A DNA stretch of 64,000 bases from a bacterium SCSIO 12696 (GTDB lineage Bacteria; Pseudomonadota; Gammaproteobacteria; Pseudomonadales; Porticoccaceae). This document shows, in pieces, positions 26,949 to 36,190 of the stretch. The position numbers were made by a program, and so were the translations under genes. Under the pieces are notes generated by a model. It was not told where the DNA came from. It did not search any database and was given only the letters and a program-made list of their open reading frames with translations. The stretch spans positions 682,001 to 746,000 of the forward strand of contig CP073744.1 of NCBI GenBank assembly GCA_024397955.1, in the 5' to 3' direction. Positions within the stretch are counted from its first letter, which is position 1. Each line of letters starts with the position of its first letter.

Positions 26949-27479
26949 ATGAGCGTTAAAAGCTTACCACCAATAGTTCTATCGATCATCATTGGTATAA
27001 CGAGTACTGGCGTGATATCGAGTGAAAGCGATCTAATTCCGGAGCCTATTTTAACATCATGGAAAAAACGCTGGGACAAGCATGCGAAAGATATTGCTGA
27101 AAAATTGGTCGACGGATACGGTGCAAAACTAACTGCCGTCGAATCAACTAAAAGGGTTCAATTTCTTAGCGAAATGCGTACGCTTTTTATATCAAAAATA
27201 TCCTGGCAAGCACTGGGATCTATAGAGACACCTAAGCTACTCCTCAGGCACTGTGGCGTTGAACTACTAGAATCAGTATCACCATACTATGAGGGCAAAC
27301 TGGAATTTGATTCGATACCCGAGGAGACTCAAAAACGACTATTAAGCTGCAGTTCAGATGTGGAGCTCTACGTGACAACAACCCCTATTTATGCGCTTTA
27401 TCCGGTTGCCAAGAAAGAACTCGGTGAGCTTTTCAAAAAACACCAAATTGATGAGAACTTGCTCCGAAGGAAACGATAA
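26949..27479 (+). CDS. Exported hypothetical protein, accessory region
   Basis: 176 residues, family not recognised. A short hydrophobic start (LPPIVLSIIIGITSTGVIS) looks like a signal peptide; the rest is largely helical and charged, ending KKHQIDENLLRRKR. GGAG lies 5 nt before the ATG. It is AT-richer than argE, which ends 113 nt upstream, and marks the start of the accessory block that continues to alkB near 46 kb. It is the only gene of the block transcribed towards the rhs genes, so it is not obviously part of their operon. Confidence 0.6.
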   Translation: MSVKSLPPIVLSIIIGITSTGVISSESDLIPEPILTSWKKRWDKHAKDIAEKLVDGYGAKLTAVESTKRVQFLSEMRTLFISKISWQALGSIETPKLLLRHCGVELLESVSPYYEGKLEFDSIPEETQKRLLSCSSDVELYVTTTPIYALYPVAKKELGELFKKHQIDENLLRRKR

Positions 27480-27513
27480 GAAGCAGACTGGCTGTTGTCA
27501 CACACAAACCCTG

Positions 27514-27966
27514 TTACTCCTTTTCAAGCAATCTAATCTTTTTAATATTTTTAAGCGTTCCGCCCCATTGGCCTAAATGGCCGAATGACAGAGCATCAAA
27601 TTCAGCTGTGATTTCAACAAATTTTCCATGGTACTTTTTTAATTTATTAATCTCTAACCGCGTTTCCATTTCTACCCATACCCGCGCACCATCGCTACCG
27701 TTTAATCCATAGGCTTCTTGCGAGGCGCTCATGTACCCTAAAACTCTCACAATTTTTTTATGATACCGTTCGGGCGTTACAACTAACTGCGGGATTATGA
27801 CATCACATATTTCTACCGCCCCTTCTTCTTTATGATATAAATAACAATCGCTCCCCATTCGACCATCAGGCGTTCTCTTTTTCTCTGCACAGGCACTAGT
27901 TACAAAGACTAATTGAGAAATCAAAATAATGGTCAACACTTTAAGAACTAAAAAAATCTTTTTCAT
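27514..27966 (-). CDS. Exported small protein, OB-fold-like
   Basis: 150 residues with a signal peptide ending around VTSACAEK; a cysteine there makes a lipoprotein possible. The mature part has two G-x-V/Y-x-strand stretches (YHKKIVRVLGYM and YHGKFVEITAEF) like OB-fold periplasmic proteins. No named family is assigned. It lies downstream of the rhs fragment and its immunity candidate in the same orientation and is AT-rich, so it may be an additional, orphan immunity gene; this is inference from position only. Confidence 0.6.
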   Translation of the reverse strand: MKKIFLVLKVLTIILISQLVFVTSACAEKKRTPDGRMGSDCYLYHKEEGAVEICDVIIPQLVVTPERYHKKIVRVLGYMSASQEAYGLNGSDGARVWVEMETRLEINKLKKYHGKFVEITAEFDALSFGHLGQWGGTLKNIKKIRLLEKE

Positions 27967-28033
27967 AAAAGCCTCCAGCCTGAAACACTTAGGAAAAAAA
28001 CGTAGAGGTCGCTCGAAAGCTGCTCACTCTCTA

Positions 28034-28798
28034 TTATTCCATTAAACCAATTGTTCGAATTAGATTTTCGGTTGCGAAAAACCTAACCTTAGGGATTTCG
28101 AATCGTCCTTTCTCAACCACTGCGACTCCCCCCGCGAGGCCAATCAAGTAATTCCCCTCAAATTCAACAATGCTTGTAGGGCCTCTCGCAAATATCCTTG
28201 CCCAAAACGCTTTTCTGTATAAGATATCAAGCCTACCTCGGGGACCTGCTGTGATTCCATAAACACCCAAATCCGTAGCAACCATAAGCCTCCCATCACT
28301 ATCAATAAAGCTTGCAGAAGGCTTTTCAGGCAGCATTGTCAATATCTTGGGGGGCTCTGGGTTAGCAACATCATCCATTATATATACGGCACCTCTGGTG
28401 AGGCTCAGGTGTGAAATACCTTCAACAACTACCAAAGCATCACCAGTGTGGATTAAATTTGTTACATTTCCCTCCATAAGTTTTGTATAAACGCCATTTA
28501 CTTCAACGCCAAATTCACCTCCAAACTCACCCTTGTTGACTGAAATAAACTTAGCGTTTCTAACGCTAACACTCAGATTTGATTTAGAACGCCTACCATA
28601 ACTTAAAGCAATATTGCCGCTATTGTCAGTAAGAGTATGATCCTCTATTACAAACTTATTTCTATGTTTTTTATCCCTATATTGAAGAACCGCTTCAACT
28701 GGAAGCTCACGAAGCTTCCAACCCTCTAAAAGCTCACCAACACTTTGAGCTGAAACACAGTTCGAAAAAACAAAAGAAACAATTAGAAGAAATTTCAT
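28034..28798 (-). CDS. Exported beta-rich protein, possible propeller
   Basis: About 254 residues. ATG 28798 is chosen over 28843 because GGAGAG lies about 7 nt upstream and a clean signal peptide follows (KFLLIVSFVFSNCVSAQS). The mature part is almost all beta strand with repeating short motifs (GEFGVEVNGVYTKL, DSDGRLMVATDLGVYGI, FEGNYLIGLAGGVAVVE), suggesting a small beta-propeller facing the periplasm or exterior. AT-rich. Function unknown; its place next to a decayed toxin cassette makes an immunity-like role conceivable. Confidence 0.6.
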   Translation of the reverse strand: MKFLLIVSFVFSNCVSAQSVGELLEGWKLRELPVEAVLQYRDKKHRNKFVIEDHTLTDNSGNIALSYGRRSKSNLSVSVRNAKFISVNKGEFGGEFGVEVNGVYTKLMEGNVTNLIHTGDALVVVEGISHLSLTRGAVYIMDDVANPEPPKILTMLPEKPSASFIDSDGRLMVATDLGVYGITAGPRGRLDILYRKAFWARIFARGPTSIVEFEGNYLIGLAGGVAVVEKGRFEIPKVRFFATENLIRTIGLME

Positions 28799-28918
28799 AA
28801 ATACTCTCCTCATCCTGACAGCTCTATGGAGTTCAGCCGTCAATAATAAGATATGGGATAGGGAACGGATTAGAATTCTTTTACCGTCGACCTGAAAAGC
28901 TGGCCCTGACTACAACAC

Positions 28919-29370
28919 TTACTGATTTAGAAGCACATCAATCCGACGAAACGTGATATTAATCCGCGCCTCTTCCACCCTATTTTCCTTGGGCACCTGA
29001 TGCTGCCAAAACCGCTGTGTAGCCCCCGTCATTACCAGTAAGGCACCAGACTCAAGAGTTAGCTCGTAACGCTGCCCACCGCTTTTGCGGCGCATCTGAA
29101 AACGTCTTTTTGCTCCCAAGCTTAATGAGGCAATTACCGGGCTTTCACCCAACTCCGCTTCGTCATCGCTGTGCCAGGCGACGCTGTCGCTGCCGTTGCG
29201 ATACAGGTTTATCAGCGCGCTGTTAAAACGTTTGTTTAACTCCCCTTCCACTCGTTGACGCAATTGCATCAACGCCACTGACCAGTCGTTTAAAGGCAGC
29301 CGTGTACCGGAGTAACCGTAATGAGCGTCCCTATCGCCGTACCAGGCATTAAGACGGGGAATTGGCACAG
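28919..29370 (-). pseudogene. 5'-truncated alkB copy
   Basis: The 149 codons match the C-terminal two thirds of the intact alkB at 45646-46293 almost residue for residue, including HSDDEAELG (Fe ligands), the late His in RFWQHQVPKE and RINITFR. Homology stops abruptly at about 29370, after the codons for PIPRL, and nothing resembling the first 66 residues follows. No ATG opens the frame; only a GTG inside the old gene. A hairpin motif (29375-29396) abuts the break. The last residues differ (RRIDVLLNQ), so the 3' end has also drifted. Probably non-functional. Confidence 0.85.
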
Positions 29371-29374
29371 CACG

Positions 29375-29396
29375 AAAGGGCTCTGACCTCTTTAAT
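29375..29396. repeat. AAAGGG...CTTTAAT hairpin motif at the alkB break
   Basis: AAAGGGCTCTGACCTCTTTAAT-type motif, imperfect arms around a CTCTGAC loop. The same motif, with perfect arms, sits at 33746-33770 at the break of the rhs fragment, in the same orientation. Confidence 0.7.
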
Positions 29397-29434
29397 TAAT
29401 TATTCCGGAAATCTGTGCCACTTCCCTTGTCTTG

Positions 29435-29977
29435 TTATTCGTATTTGAGCTCAGAAATTTCGTCATCTTGTAAACAGGACTCCTTAATAACAAGATTTAT
29501 TTCATTAGATTCCAGTTGAACTAGAGGGGCACTATTTGGGGTGATGTATCTTCCTGTTTTTGCTGAAATAACTTTATTTCCATATGGATTTATATGAAAC
29601 CCCTTAACTTTGTATAACCCTAAGGGAAGCTTGTAAGAATCAGCCATATACCTACATGAAAACAGCCTACCAACAAAATCGCTAGGCTTAACGCTAACTA
29701 TTTCATCACCACTTGGTTTAGATATTCTAACTCTAGGAAAAAAATGAAAAAATTTATTATTTTCATCCAGAATTTCAAAGAACATGTCAGCATATGCATC
29801 AGATTTACGAGCATCTGCAAACCTCCTATTAACTAATAGAGGTCGCTCTGAACCGTTAACTAGATAGGTTAAAATCCCATTTTCATCAGATTTAAGCTTA
29901 AATAAAATCATTTCACTTTCAGCGTAAGCTGGCACAGTTAAAGCCAGTAATAGCAAAAACACTTTCACAGTAAACAT
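29435..29977 (-). CDS. Exported protein, immunity candidate for the zincin-like tip
   Basis: About 180 residues from ATG 29977, with signal peptide FTVKVFLLLLALTVPAYA and a beta-rich mature part (FFHFFPRVRISKPSG, GLYKVKGFHINPYGNK). It begins 4 nt after the stop of the rhs fragment that carries the HEIEVH tip, the usual position for a cognate immunity gene. It is AT-rich like the tip. No family recognised. Export to the periplasm would fit an immunity protein against a toxin entering from outside; this role is inferred only from position. Confidence 0.65.
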   Translation of the reverse strand: MFTVKVFLLLLALTVPAYAESEMILFKLKSDENGILTYLVNGSERPLLVNRRFADARKSDAYADMFFEILDENNKFFHFFPRVRISKPSGDEIVSVKPSDFVGRLFSCRYMADSYKLPLGLYKVKGFHINPYGNKVISAKTGRYITPNSAPLVQLESNEINLVIKESCLQDDEISELKYE

Positions 29978-29981
29978 CCTT

Positions 29982-32900
29982 CTAAGGTGTATAATCAGAA
30001 TAATGGCCACGCTTTGCCCTCTCAAAATTTTCTCTATTAAGCGTATTCATGTAATATCTTCTTAAACCTCTTATTTGATTAATTTCAGAAGTGCTTAGAG
30101 AGAATCTTTCAGCGTTTAGCAGATCATAGTTATAAGCCTGAACCTCCAAAAGAGCATTTCCCTGTTCATCTTTCCAGTGAATCCCTCTGTTAACTTGAAG
30201 TCGAACGTGTACTTCGATCTCATGAGATAACACAGAGCCTAGCCAGCCAACGCTCCGTTTAAAAGCGCCATTGCCTATTCGAACTCCGACCGTACCGTCT
30301 GCATGTTCATCTACTATGCCATCACTCGTAAGTTTAGGATCATACGTAACAGAAACAGTACCCTCACTACCAATACCATAGTAATCAAGGGCTTCATTAA
30401 TAGCCAACTGCCTAGTTGCTGGATCCTCCGATTCAAACAAGCTTTTTAGTTTTTTAAATTGTTCTGCTTTCTTTGCACGTTGTTCGCCGCTAAACATCTG
30501 CCCAAACGCGGAAGTAAGGGCACCATTTGCAAATTTACCCCCTGTGGCTTTGGATATTGTTCCACCGACAATCGCTGCAGCTGCTATTCGAATTCCCGCA
30601 AACTCAGGCTTGGTGCCGAAGATTCCATTAATATCGATAGCCTCAGATAGACCAGCACTAACAAATCCATGCCCAAACTTGCCTCCCTGCAATTCCGAGA
30701 AAACGCCACCTGCAATTGCTTGTGCAAATATCCTTTCAGTAGTTTCTAAGCCTGACGCACCAATCTGTGCGAAAGCATAAGATTGTGCAAGGCTGATGGC
30801 TCCCGCTTTTATTCCATCAAATAAGCTACCACCATTTGCATAAGTCACAGCTTCGCTATAGGCCGCTACTGCATACGGCCCCCCATAGTAAGCAATGACA
30901 GCCGTAACAATCGCATTTAGCAGTGGTTTCCTTGATACATATTGCAGCGCAGGCTGGATGACATTTTTTCCAACCCAACTACTTTGAATAAATTTCCTCG
31001 TAATAGCCGCCCCAATTACCTTACTGGCTATAGCTCCTACAAAGTACCTACTAGGGTCTGTGGCATTAAGCGGATTGTTCCACACATAAGCATATCTATT
31101 GAGACTTTGTGTGTACGTCGGCTCCTGAATGTAAGGGTCCGCCTGAAGGAACCTGGCGATCTTCGGATCGTAAATCCGCCCATTCATATGGATCACACCC
31201 ACCTCATCCAGCATCTCATGGCCCGTAAAGCCTCTGGTGGTGATGCTGCTGTCAAAGGTGGTCAATGCCCCATTGGCCAAGGCCGTCCAATCTGTAGCGT
31301 CCCCTCTCTCGCCCCAGGCGTCAAAGCTCATTTCCTGCACAATCGCACCGGTTTCGTCGGTGATCACGTCCAAACTGCCCAGATGATCGTGGTACTGGTA
31401 GTGGGTATCCACGCTTTGCAGTTGATCCGCACTGTTGAGCTTCAGGGTAATCAAGGTACCCCCCAGATGGCGCTTGATTTCTTTATCGCCATTGATCTGG
31501 GTAATCCACTCGGTGTTGCCCACGTACAGGGTGGTTTTGGTGCCACTGCTGTTGGTGTCGGTGCGTTTGTAGCGGGCTCTGTCCGGCCCATACTGGAACC
31601 CGGTGGTGTGACCGCCTTTGCTGATGGTTAAGGGCTTGTCAAAGGTGCTGTAAACGATAGTGCGGCCATCACCACTGAGGTTGTTGCCGTTGTCGTCGTA
31701 GGTGTAGGTAGCGGCTTCCGCTCCCGTAATTTGCGTCACCGCGTGTACACCCGCGTCACCGGACCCACTGTTGTTGCCTGTGCCGTAGCTGTAGTGGCCC
31801 ACATCGCTTTTCTCGGTGATGTTGCCCAGGGCATCGTATTTCACGGTTTTCTCAGCCTGGCCCACAACCCGGTAGCTGGTCAGGCGGTTGAGGTCGTCGT
31901 AGTCAAACACTTCGGTCAGGTTTTTATTGCCGGACTGTTCTCTGCGTTCGAGCAGGTTGCCGATGGTGTCCCACTGGTACTCCAAGTCTTGAACTTTGAC
32001 CCCCAAGGTGTGGTCAGCATCGATGGTTTCGATACGACCGGTTTGTTCGTCGTACACCCGAACAATACTGACGTTGTCACCCCGAGTTTCGCCCGTCACA
32101 TTGCCCCGTGCGTCCATGCTGGTGATTCTGCGGTAGATACTCCGCGGCAAACGTTCACCGTTTTCATCGAAGGTATTGCCTTCAATAGCATCTCCGACCC
32201 AGTCCATATAACCGTATGGGTTGTAATGAGTGCGCGTGCCCTGATAACCAGTAGCGCCTGTGGGGTCGGTAGACGCATCGAAAGTTTGGTGGGTACGGCC
32301 GTATTGGTCGTAGGTCACTGACTCAGTAAAGGTGCCATCCGCACCATTAGCACCCAGTGTGGTTTTGGTGCTCGAGACCCGACCATAGGAGTCATAACGA
32401 ACCGTTTTGACGTAATCCTCATCGTTATTGTCGTCGTTGTCTTGAAGCACAACACCCAATTGACCCAGCCCACCTGGGTTAGCAACTAATTGACCTGTTG
32501 ACTCATCCAAGGTTTGGTCGTAAATCCAGACCGTGTCACTTTCCACGCTGTTATTCGTGCGGCGATCAATCCGATGGATCAGCCGGCCCAACACGTCGTA
32601 GCTCAGTGTGCTGGTCTGACCGTTGGCATCGGTTTGTGATTCCAGTTCGCCGTACACGTTGTAGCTGTAGGTCCAGTCTCCTTTGTCTGGGTCGTCCATG
32701 CTGGTTTTACGGCCCAACAGGTCGTAGACAATGCTGCTCACGTTACCCGCCGAGTCGGTCATGGTGGTCATGTTGCCCTGGGCGTCGTAGGCGTAGCTGA
32801 CCGAGGAGGTGTCATGGCCGCTGCCCCCTTCGTTGTCGGTCACACCCACCACTTCGCCCAACGCGTTTTTGGTTTCCACCTTGCGGTGGCCTTTGTCGTT

Positions 32901-33746
32901 GATGGTGACGGTGCTGTAGCCGTTGTATTGCACGCTACCGGTGCTGTTGTCCGGCAGTGTGGTGGTGGTCGGACGGCCCAGGATGTCGTAGTCGATGGTG
33001 GTCCAGTAGATGGGAGAACCACTGTCCAGGTAGTAGGGTTCGCTCTGGCGTTTGGTGCGACCCGGGGTGTCGAACTCCACGTCGCTGGCGATCCAGTTGC
33101 CACTAAAACCCACACTCAAGCTACGAATCGCACGACCCAGTTTGTCAAAACACTGCTGGCTCTGCCCACCCCCGGCGCTGTGGCTGATGGCTTTGTAGAC
33201 CGTGCCTGTCGGACAGTGGCTGGTGTCCGCGTCCGTCAGGTAGGTTTTACTAAAGCCACCGGTCTCGCCGCGTTCAAAGTATTTGCGGCCCAACGGGCTG
33301 TAAGCGCTGTTTACCGTCAGGCCATTGATGTCTTTGGCTTCGGTCACTTGGCCATAGACGTTGCGGCTTTCCACCGAACTGATTTGCTGACCCAGGCTGT
33401 TGAAGCTGCGTTCCACATAGCGCCCAAGAGGGTCGTACACACTGCGGCTGTAACGATCGGTTACCCCCGCCCCTCTGGTGGTGGCTTTGAGCTTGTTGCC
33501 GTGTTCATCGTAGTCATAGGTGGTAGTCAGCCGGTAGGTGACGTTGTCTGGTTCGATAACCTCCGTGGCCAGCAAGCCACGTTTGTCACCGCTGGTGATG
33601 TAGGTGAACGCACTGGTGCGGGTTTCGGTGTCAGAGACACTGCCGCTGCGGGTGCTCACCACCTGTGTGCGACTGAGGCGGCCCATTTCCGCATCCCATA
33701 CGCTGGTGCCGTAGGTGTTGGTGTTGGTGGTGGTTTTGACAAACCA
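29982..33746 (-). pseudogene. 5'-truncated rhs/YD-repeat gene with zincin-like tip
   Basis: An open frame equivalent to only the C-terminal half of the giant rhs gene. YD repeats and the Rhs core (LNRYAYVWNNPLNATDPS) match 35795-38427 nearly base for base, then the tip diverges. The frame begins at a TAA at 33747 with no signal peptide or start site; ATG 33686 is merely the first ATG. The tip, about 390 residues, has glycine-rich hydrophobic segments and then SVLSHEIEVHVRLQV with a downstream LLEVQAYNYDL, resembling a zincin-type metal site (HExxxH rather than the standard HExxH). The canonical DPSG has become DPSR. It may be a silent cassette that recombines with the large gene. Confidence 0.8.
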
Positions 33747-33770
33747 TTAAAGGGCTCTGACCCCTTTAAT
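33746..33770. repeat. Perfect hairpin motif at the rhs break
   Basis: ATTAAAGGG (33746-33754), loop CTCTGAC and CCCTTTAAT (33762-33770): 9-bp arms, 7-nt loop. It abuts the point where the rhs fragment loses homology with the full gene. Similar GGGGTCAGAGCCC sequences are, from memory, common beside REP-associated transposase genes; none is present here. Confidence 0.75.
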
Positions 33771-33945
33771 GTGCTAACCTCCTTTGGATAGTTAGAAAAG
33801 CATTCCCTTTTGGAAGAATTTGAGCATTGTTATTTCCTGGTTGCTACAGGGAGAAAATTAGCAGGGCTTCGCTAGAAAATAAATCTGCCCCCTTTTCACG
33901 ATGACTGACGAGGCGTTGGATGGGATTCTTTGACTACAAATACGT

Positions 33946-34110
33946 TTAATTGAGACCCGTCCCTGATTGTTCCATTTGCAATTGATTGCGACGAATGCCT
34001 AGCTCCATAGCTATCTCAGCTGGCGGCCGTCCCGTTTCCTCCATCAATCGAACGGCCTCCAGCTTAAAGTCGCGGGTATAGGTCTTATATGGCTTTCTTT
34101 TTGATGTCAT
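33946..34110 (-). pseudogene. IS3-family transposase orfA remnant
   Basis: 54 codons starting TSKRKPYKTYTRDFKLEAVR and running through the helix-turn-helix (GRPPAEIAMELGIRRNQL) before leaving the family pattern and hitting a stop. No orfB. Just upstream, 34133-34166 (GCTGATTTTAAGTATCCGTT and following) looks like an IS3-type terminal repeat. Marks a decayed insertion between the two rhs copies. Confidence 0.75.
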
Positions 34111-34175
34111 GTGGATACTCCTGTGGCGACAGTGTCGCTGATTTTAAGTATCCGTTAAACTGGGGGAGCTTCATT

Positions 34176-34228
34176 ACGTCCCCTATTATTGCCACGTCCC
34201 CTATTATTTTCTATTCGTGTCCCTTATT
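34176..34228. repeat. Short tandem repeats beside the IS3 remnant
   Basis: ACGTCCCCTATTATT occurs at 34176-34190 and 34194-34208, with a degenerate third copy (GTGTCCCTTATT) at 34217-34228 that overlaps the end of the lipoprotein gene. Debris-like. Confidence 0.6.
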
Positions 34229-34730
34229 GCTCTAATTGTCTCAACCAATTACCATTTTTATACTTGTAGACAGACTCAAGTGAAGTATGCTGCTCCCCAC
34301 TAATATTACTGCTTTCCAACAGCTGCTTTCTTTGTCTCTGTTCTTCACCGCTAAACTGTACATAATGAACAGATTCGATACTATCTAGATCTTTAGGAGC
34401 AGAAAGGCTTTTAACAGCCATATGTTCATCGACCCAACATATGATAGCAGGTCTATCGAAAATTATTTTTGGATCGATTTTTTTTTCAGCAGACCCAAAA
34501 CTTACATACACATAATTTGAAAATGAATCACGAACTATCCGAACCCGGTGAAAATCTTTATGGATCTGATTCATAGATACATCCCATACACTAGCACGTT
34601 CAAATTCTAAGCGCTTAGTGCAAATGTTAATGATTTTTAAGTCACCTTTTTCAAAGGAGTCAAGCCCCTTATAACTACAACCATTCATAGAAAAAACAAA
34701 CACTAACATTGTTATAAAGTATCTCATCAT
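34224..34730 (-). CDS. Lipoprotein, immunity candidate for the DUF4329 tip
   Basis: 168 residues with a lipoprotein signal (MRYFITMLVFVFSMNGC), so the mature protein should be acylated at Cys and face the periplasm. The rest is mixed and polar, ending KYKNGNWLRQLEQ; no family recognised. Its ATG overlaps the stop of the rhs tip (ATGA), the coupled arrangement expected of a cognate immunity gene, and it is equally AT-rich. A periplasmic lipoprotein would fit a toxin domain acting in or crossing the periplasm. Confidence 0.7.
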   Translation of the reverse strand: MMRYFITMLVFVFSMNGCSYKGLDSFEKGDLKIINICTKRLEFERASVWDVSMNQIHKDFHRVRIVRDSFSNYVYVSFGSAEKKIDPKIIFDRPAIICWVDEHMAVKSLSAPKDLDSIESVHYVQFSGEEQRQRKQLLESSNISGEQHTSLESVYKYKNGNWLRQLEQ

Positions 34731-36190
34731 TTCACCAATTTTCCGCTCACTCCAAAATGGGACATTCTTCTGTGAGGATCAAAGTCTTGGTGACAATTAT
34801 TATAGCCACCTTTACAAACTCTTATCTCAGTTAAAGATCTATGACTATGTGACATATATAAAGGTATTCCATTCCTCGTCGACCATTCAATATCAGCCGA
34901 CTGCCCTACAGTATGTTTATTAGAAAAAAACTGACTGTTAAAACCACCGCCAGGGTGAGTATGATAGCCAGCAGCGATTCCCCTCGGATCAATAGAAGCA
35001 CTCGTGCCATTGATACCCACTTCTGGTCTGTTATATGAATAACCGTCACCGTTTTCTCTAATCCCTCCGGCTATCTCAATATCATATTTATCGGATATAG
35101 GTTGTATCTCTGTTAATACTTCCTTTGCAGCATCATCCATAGCAGTCTTTCCGGTAAATACTTTATCTTTATCTAAAGTTCCATTCGTGAGTAGAGCATC
35201 AACTTCTTTCTGTGCTTTTTCTCTTCTTTGTTTTAGAGTTAGTTTCGAATTTGTTGGTGCCGGCCCAGATTGTTTTAATCGCTTGTTTATAGAGTCTGAT
35301 AACTCGGCTACAATTGCCGCAAATGCTCCACTAACAGCACCATTACTAAACTTACCTCCTGTTAACCTTGATATTGTTCCGCCAATCACAGATTTAGTTA
35401 TTATTCGCCCCAAGCCTGTGGACACAGCCTTAGTTCCTTTAAGCAAAGTGCCTGCTATAGCTCCAACACCAGCCGAGATAAACCCATGGCCAAACTTACC
35501 GCCTTGAAGCACATTGGCAATACCACCTATCGCACCGTAGGTTAGCACCCCGGTCACCGATATCGGATCTATCCCTAAATTTGCCGGTATTAAGGCTCCC
35601 GTTATAGCCCCCGTGAGCGCGCCTTTAAGGATATTTCCTCCGTTAACAGCAGCACTAATTGCACCTGTTATAGCACCTAACCCAACAGCACCCCAGCCTG
35701 CTAATAGCGCACTTGCCGCTCCTCCGGTCGCGATAACCAGTATGGCACCAACAATCAGCCCGGCAAATTTCTTGAAGAAGTAACCCGACGGATCAGTAGC
35801 ATTCAGTGGGTTGTTAATGACATACGCATACCGGTTAAGACTTTGCGTCATCAGCGGATCTTGTATAAACGGATCGGCCTGAAGGAACCTGGCAATCTTC
35901 GGATCGTAAATCCGCCCATTCATATGGATCACACCCACCTCATCCAGCATCTCATGGCCCGTAAAGCCTCTGGTGGTGATGCTGCTGTCAAAGGTGGTCA
36001 ATGCCCCATTGGCCAACGCCGTCCAATCTGTAGCGCCCCTTCTCTCGCCCCAGGCGTCAAAGCTCATTTCCTGCACAATCGCACCGGTTTCGTCGGTGAT
36101 GACGTCCAGGCTGCCCAGATGATCATGGTACTGGTAGTGGGTGTCCACGCTTTGCAGTTGATCCGCACTGTTGAGCTTCAGGGTAATCAA
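34727..36190 (-). CDS. rhs 3' segment: core end and DUF4329 (JAB-like) tip
   Basis: Third piece of the giant rhs gene, out of frame with the preceding piece. It carries the end of the Rhs core (QSLNRYAYVINNPLNATDPSGYF), then a glycine/alanine-rich hydrophobic pre-toxin region (about 140-270) and a C-terminal domain from about residue 320 with the DUF4329 pattern: AAKEVL..., GYHTHPGG and a following SADIEW. The HxHP is the metal-binding motif of JAB/MPN peptidases, so a peptidase-type toxin is plausible. Compared with the intact frame of the second copy, one G is missing in the run at 36193-36199, so this piece cannot be translated with the rest as the sequence stands. Confidence 0.78.
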   Translation of the reverse strand: MITLKLNSADQLQSVDTHYQYHDHLGSLDVITDETGAIVQEMSFDAWGERRGATDWTALANGALTTFDSSITTRGFTGHEMLDEVGVIHMNGRIYDPKIARFLQADPFIQDPLMTQSLNRYAYVINNPLNATDPSGYFFKKFAGLIVGAILVIATGGAASALLAGWGAVGLGAITGAISAAVNGGNILKGALTGAITGALIPANLGIDPISVTGVLTYGAIGGIANVLQGGKFGHGFISAGVGAIAGTLLKGTKAVSTGLGRIITKSVIGGTISRLTGGKFSNGAVSGAFAAIVAELSDSINKRLKQSGPAPTNSKLTLKQRREKAQKEVDALLTNGTLDKDKVFTGKTAMDDAAKEVLTEIQPISDKYDIEIAGGIRENGDGYSYNRPEVGINGTSASIDPRGIAAGYHTHPGGGFNSQFFSNKHTVGQSADIEWSTRNGIPLYMSHSHRSLTEIRVCKGGYNNCHQDFDPHRRMSHFGVSGKLVK

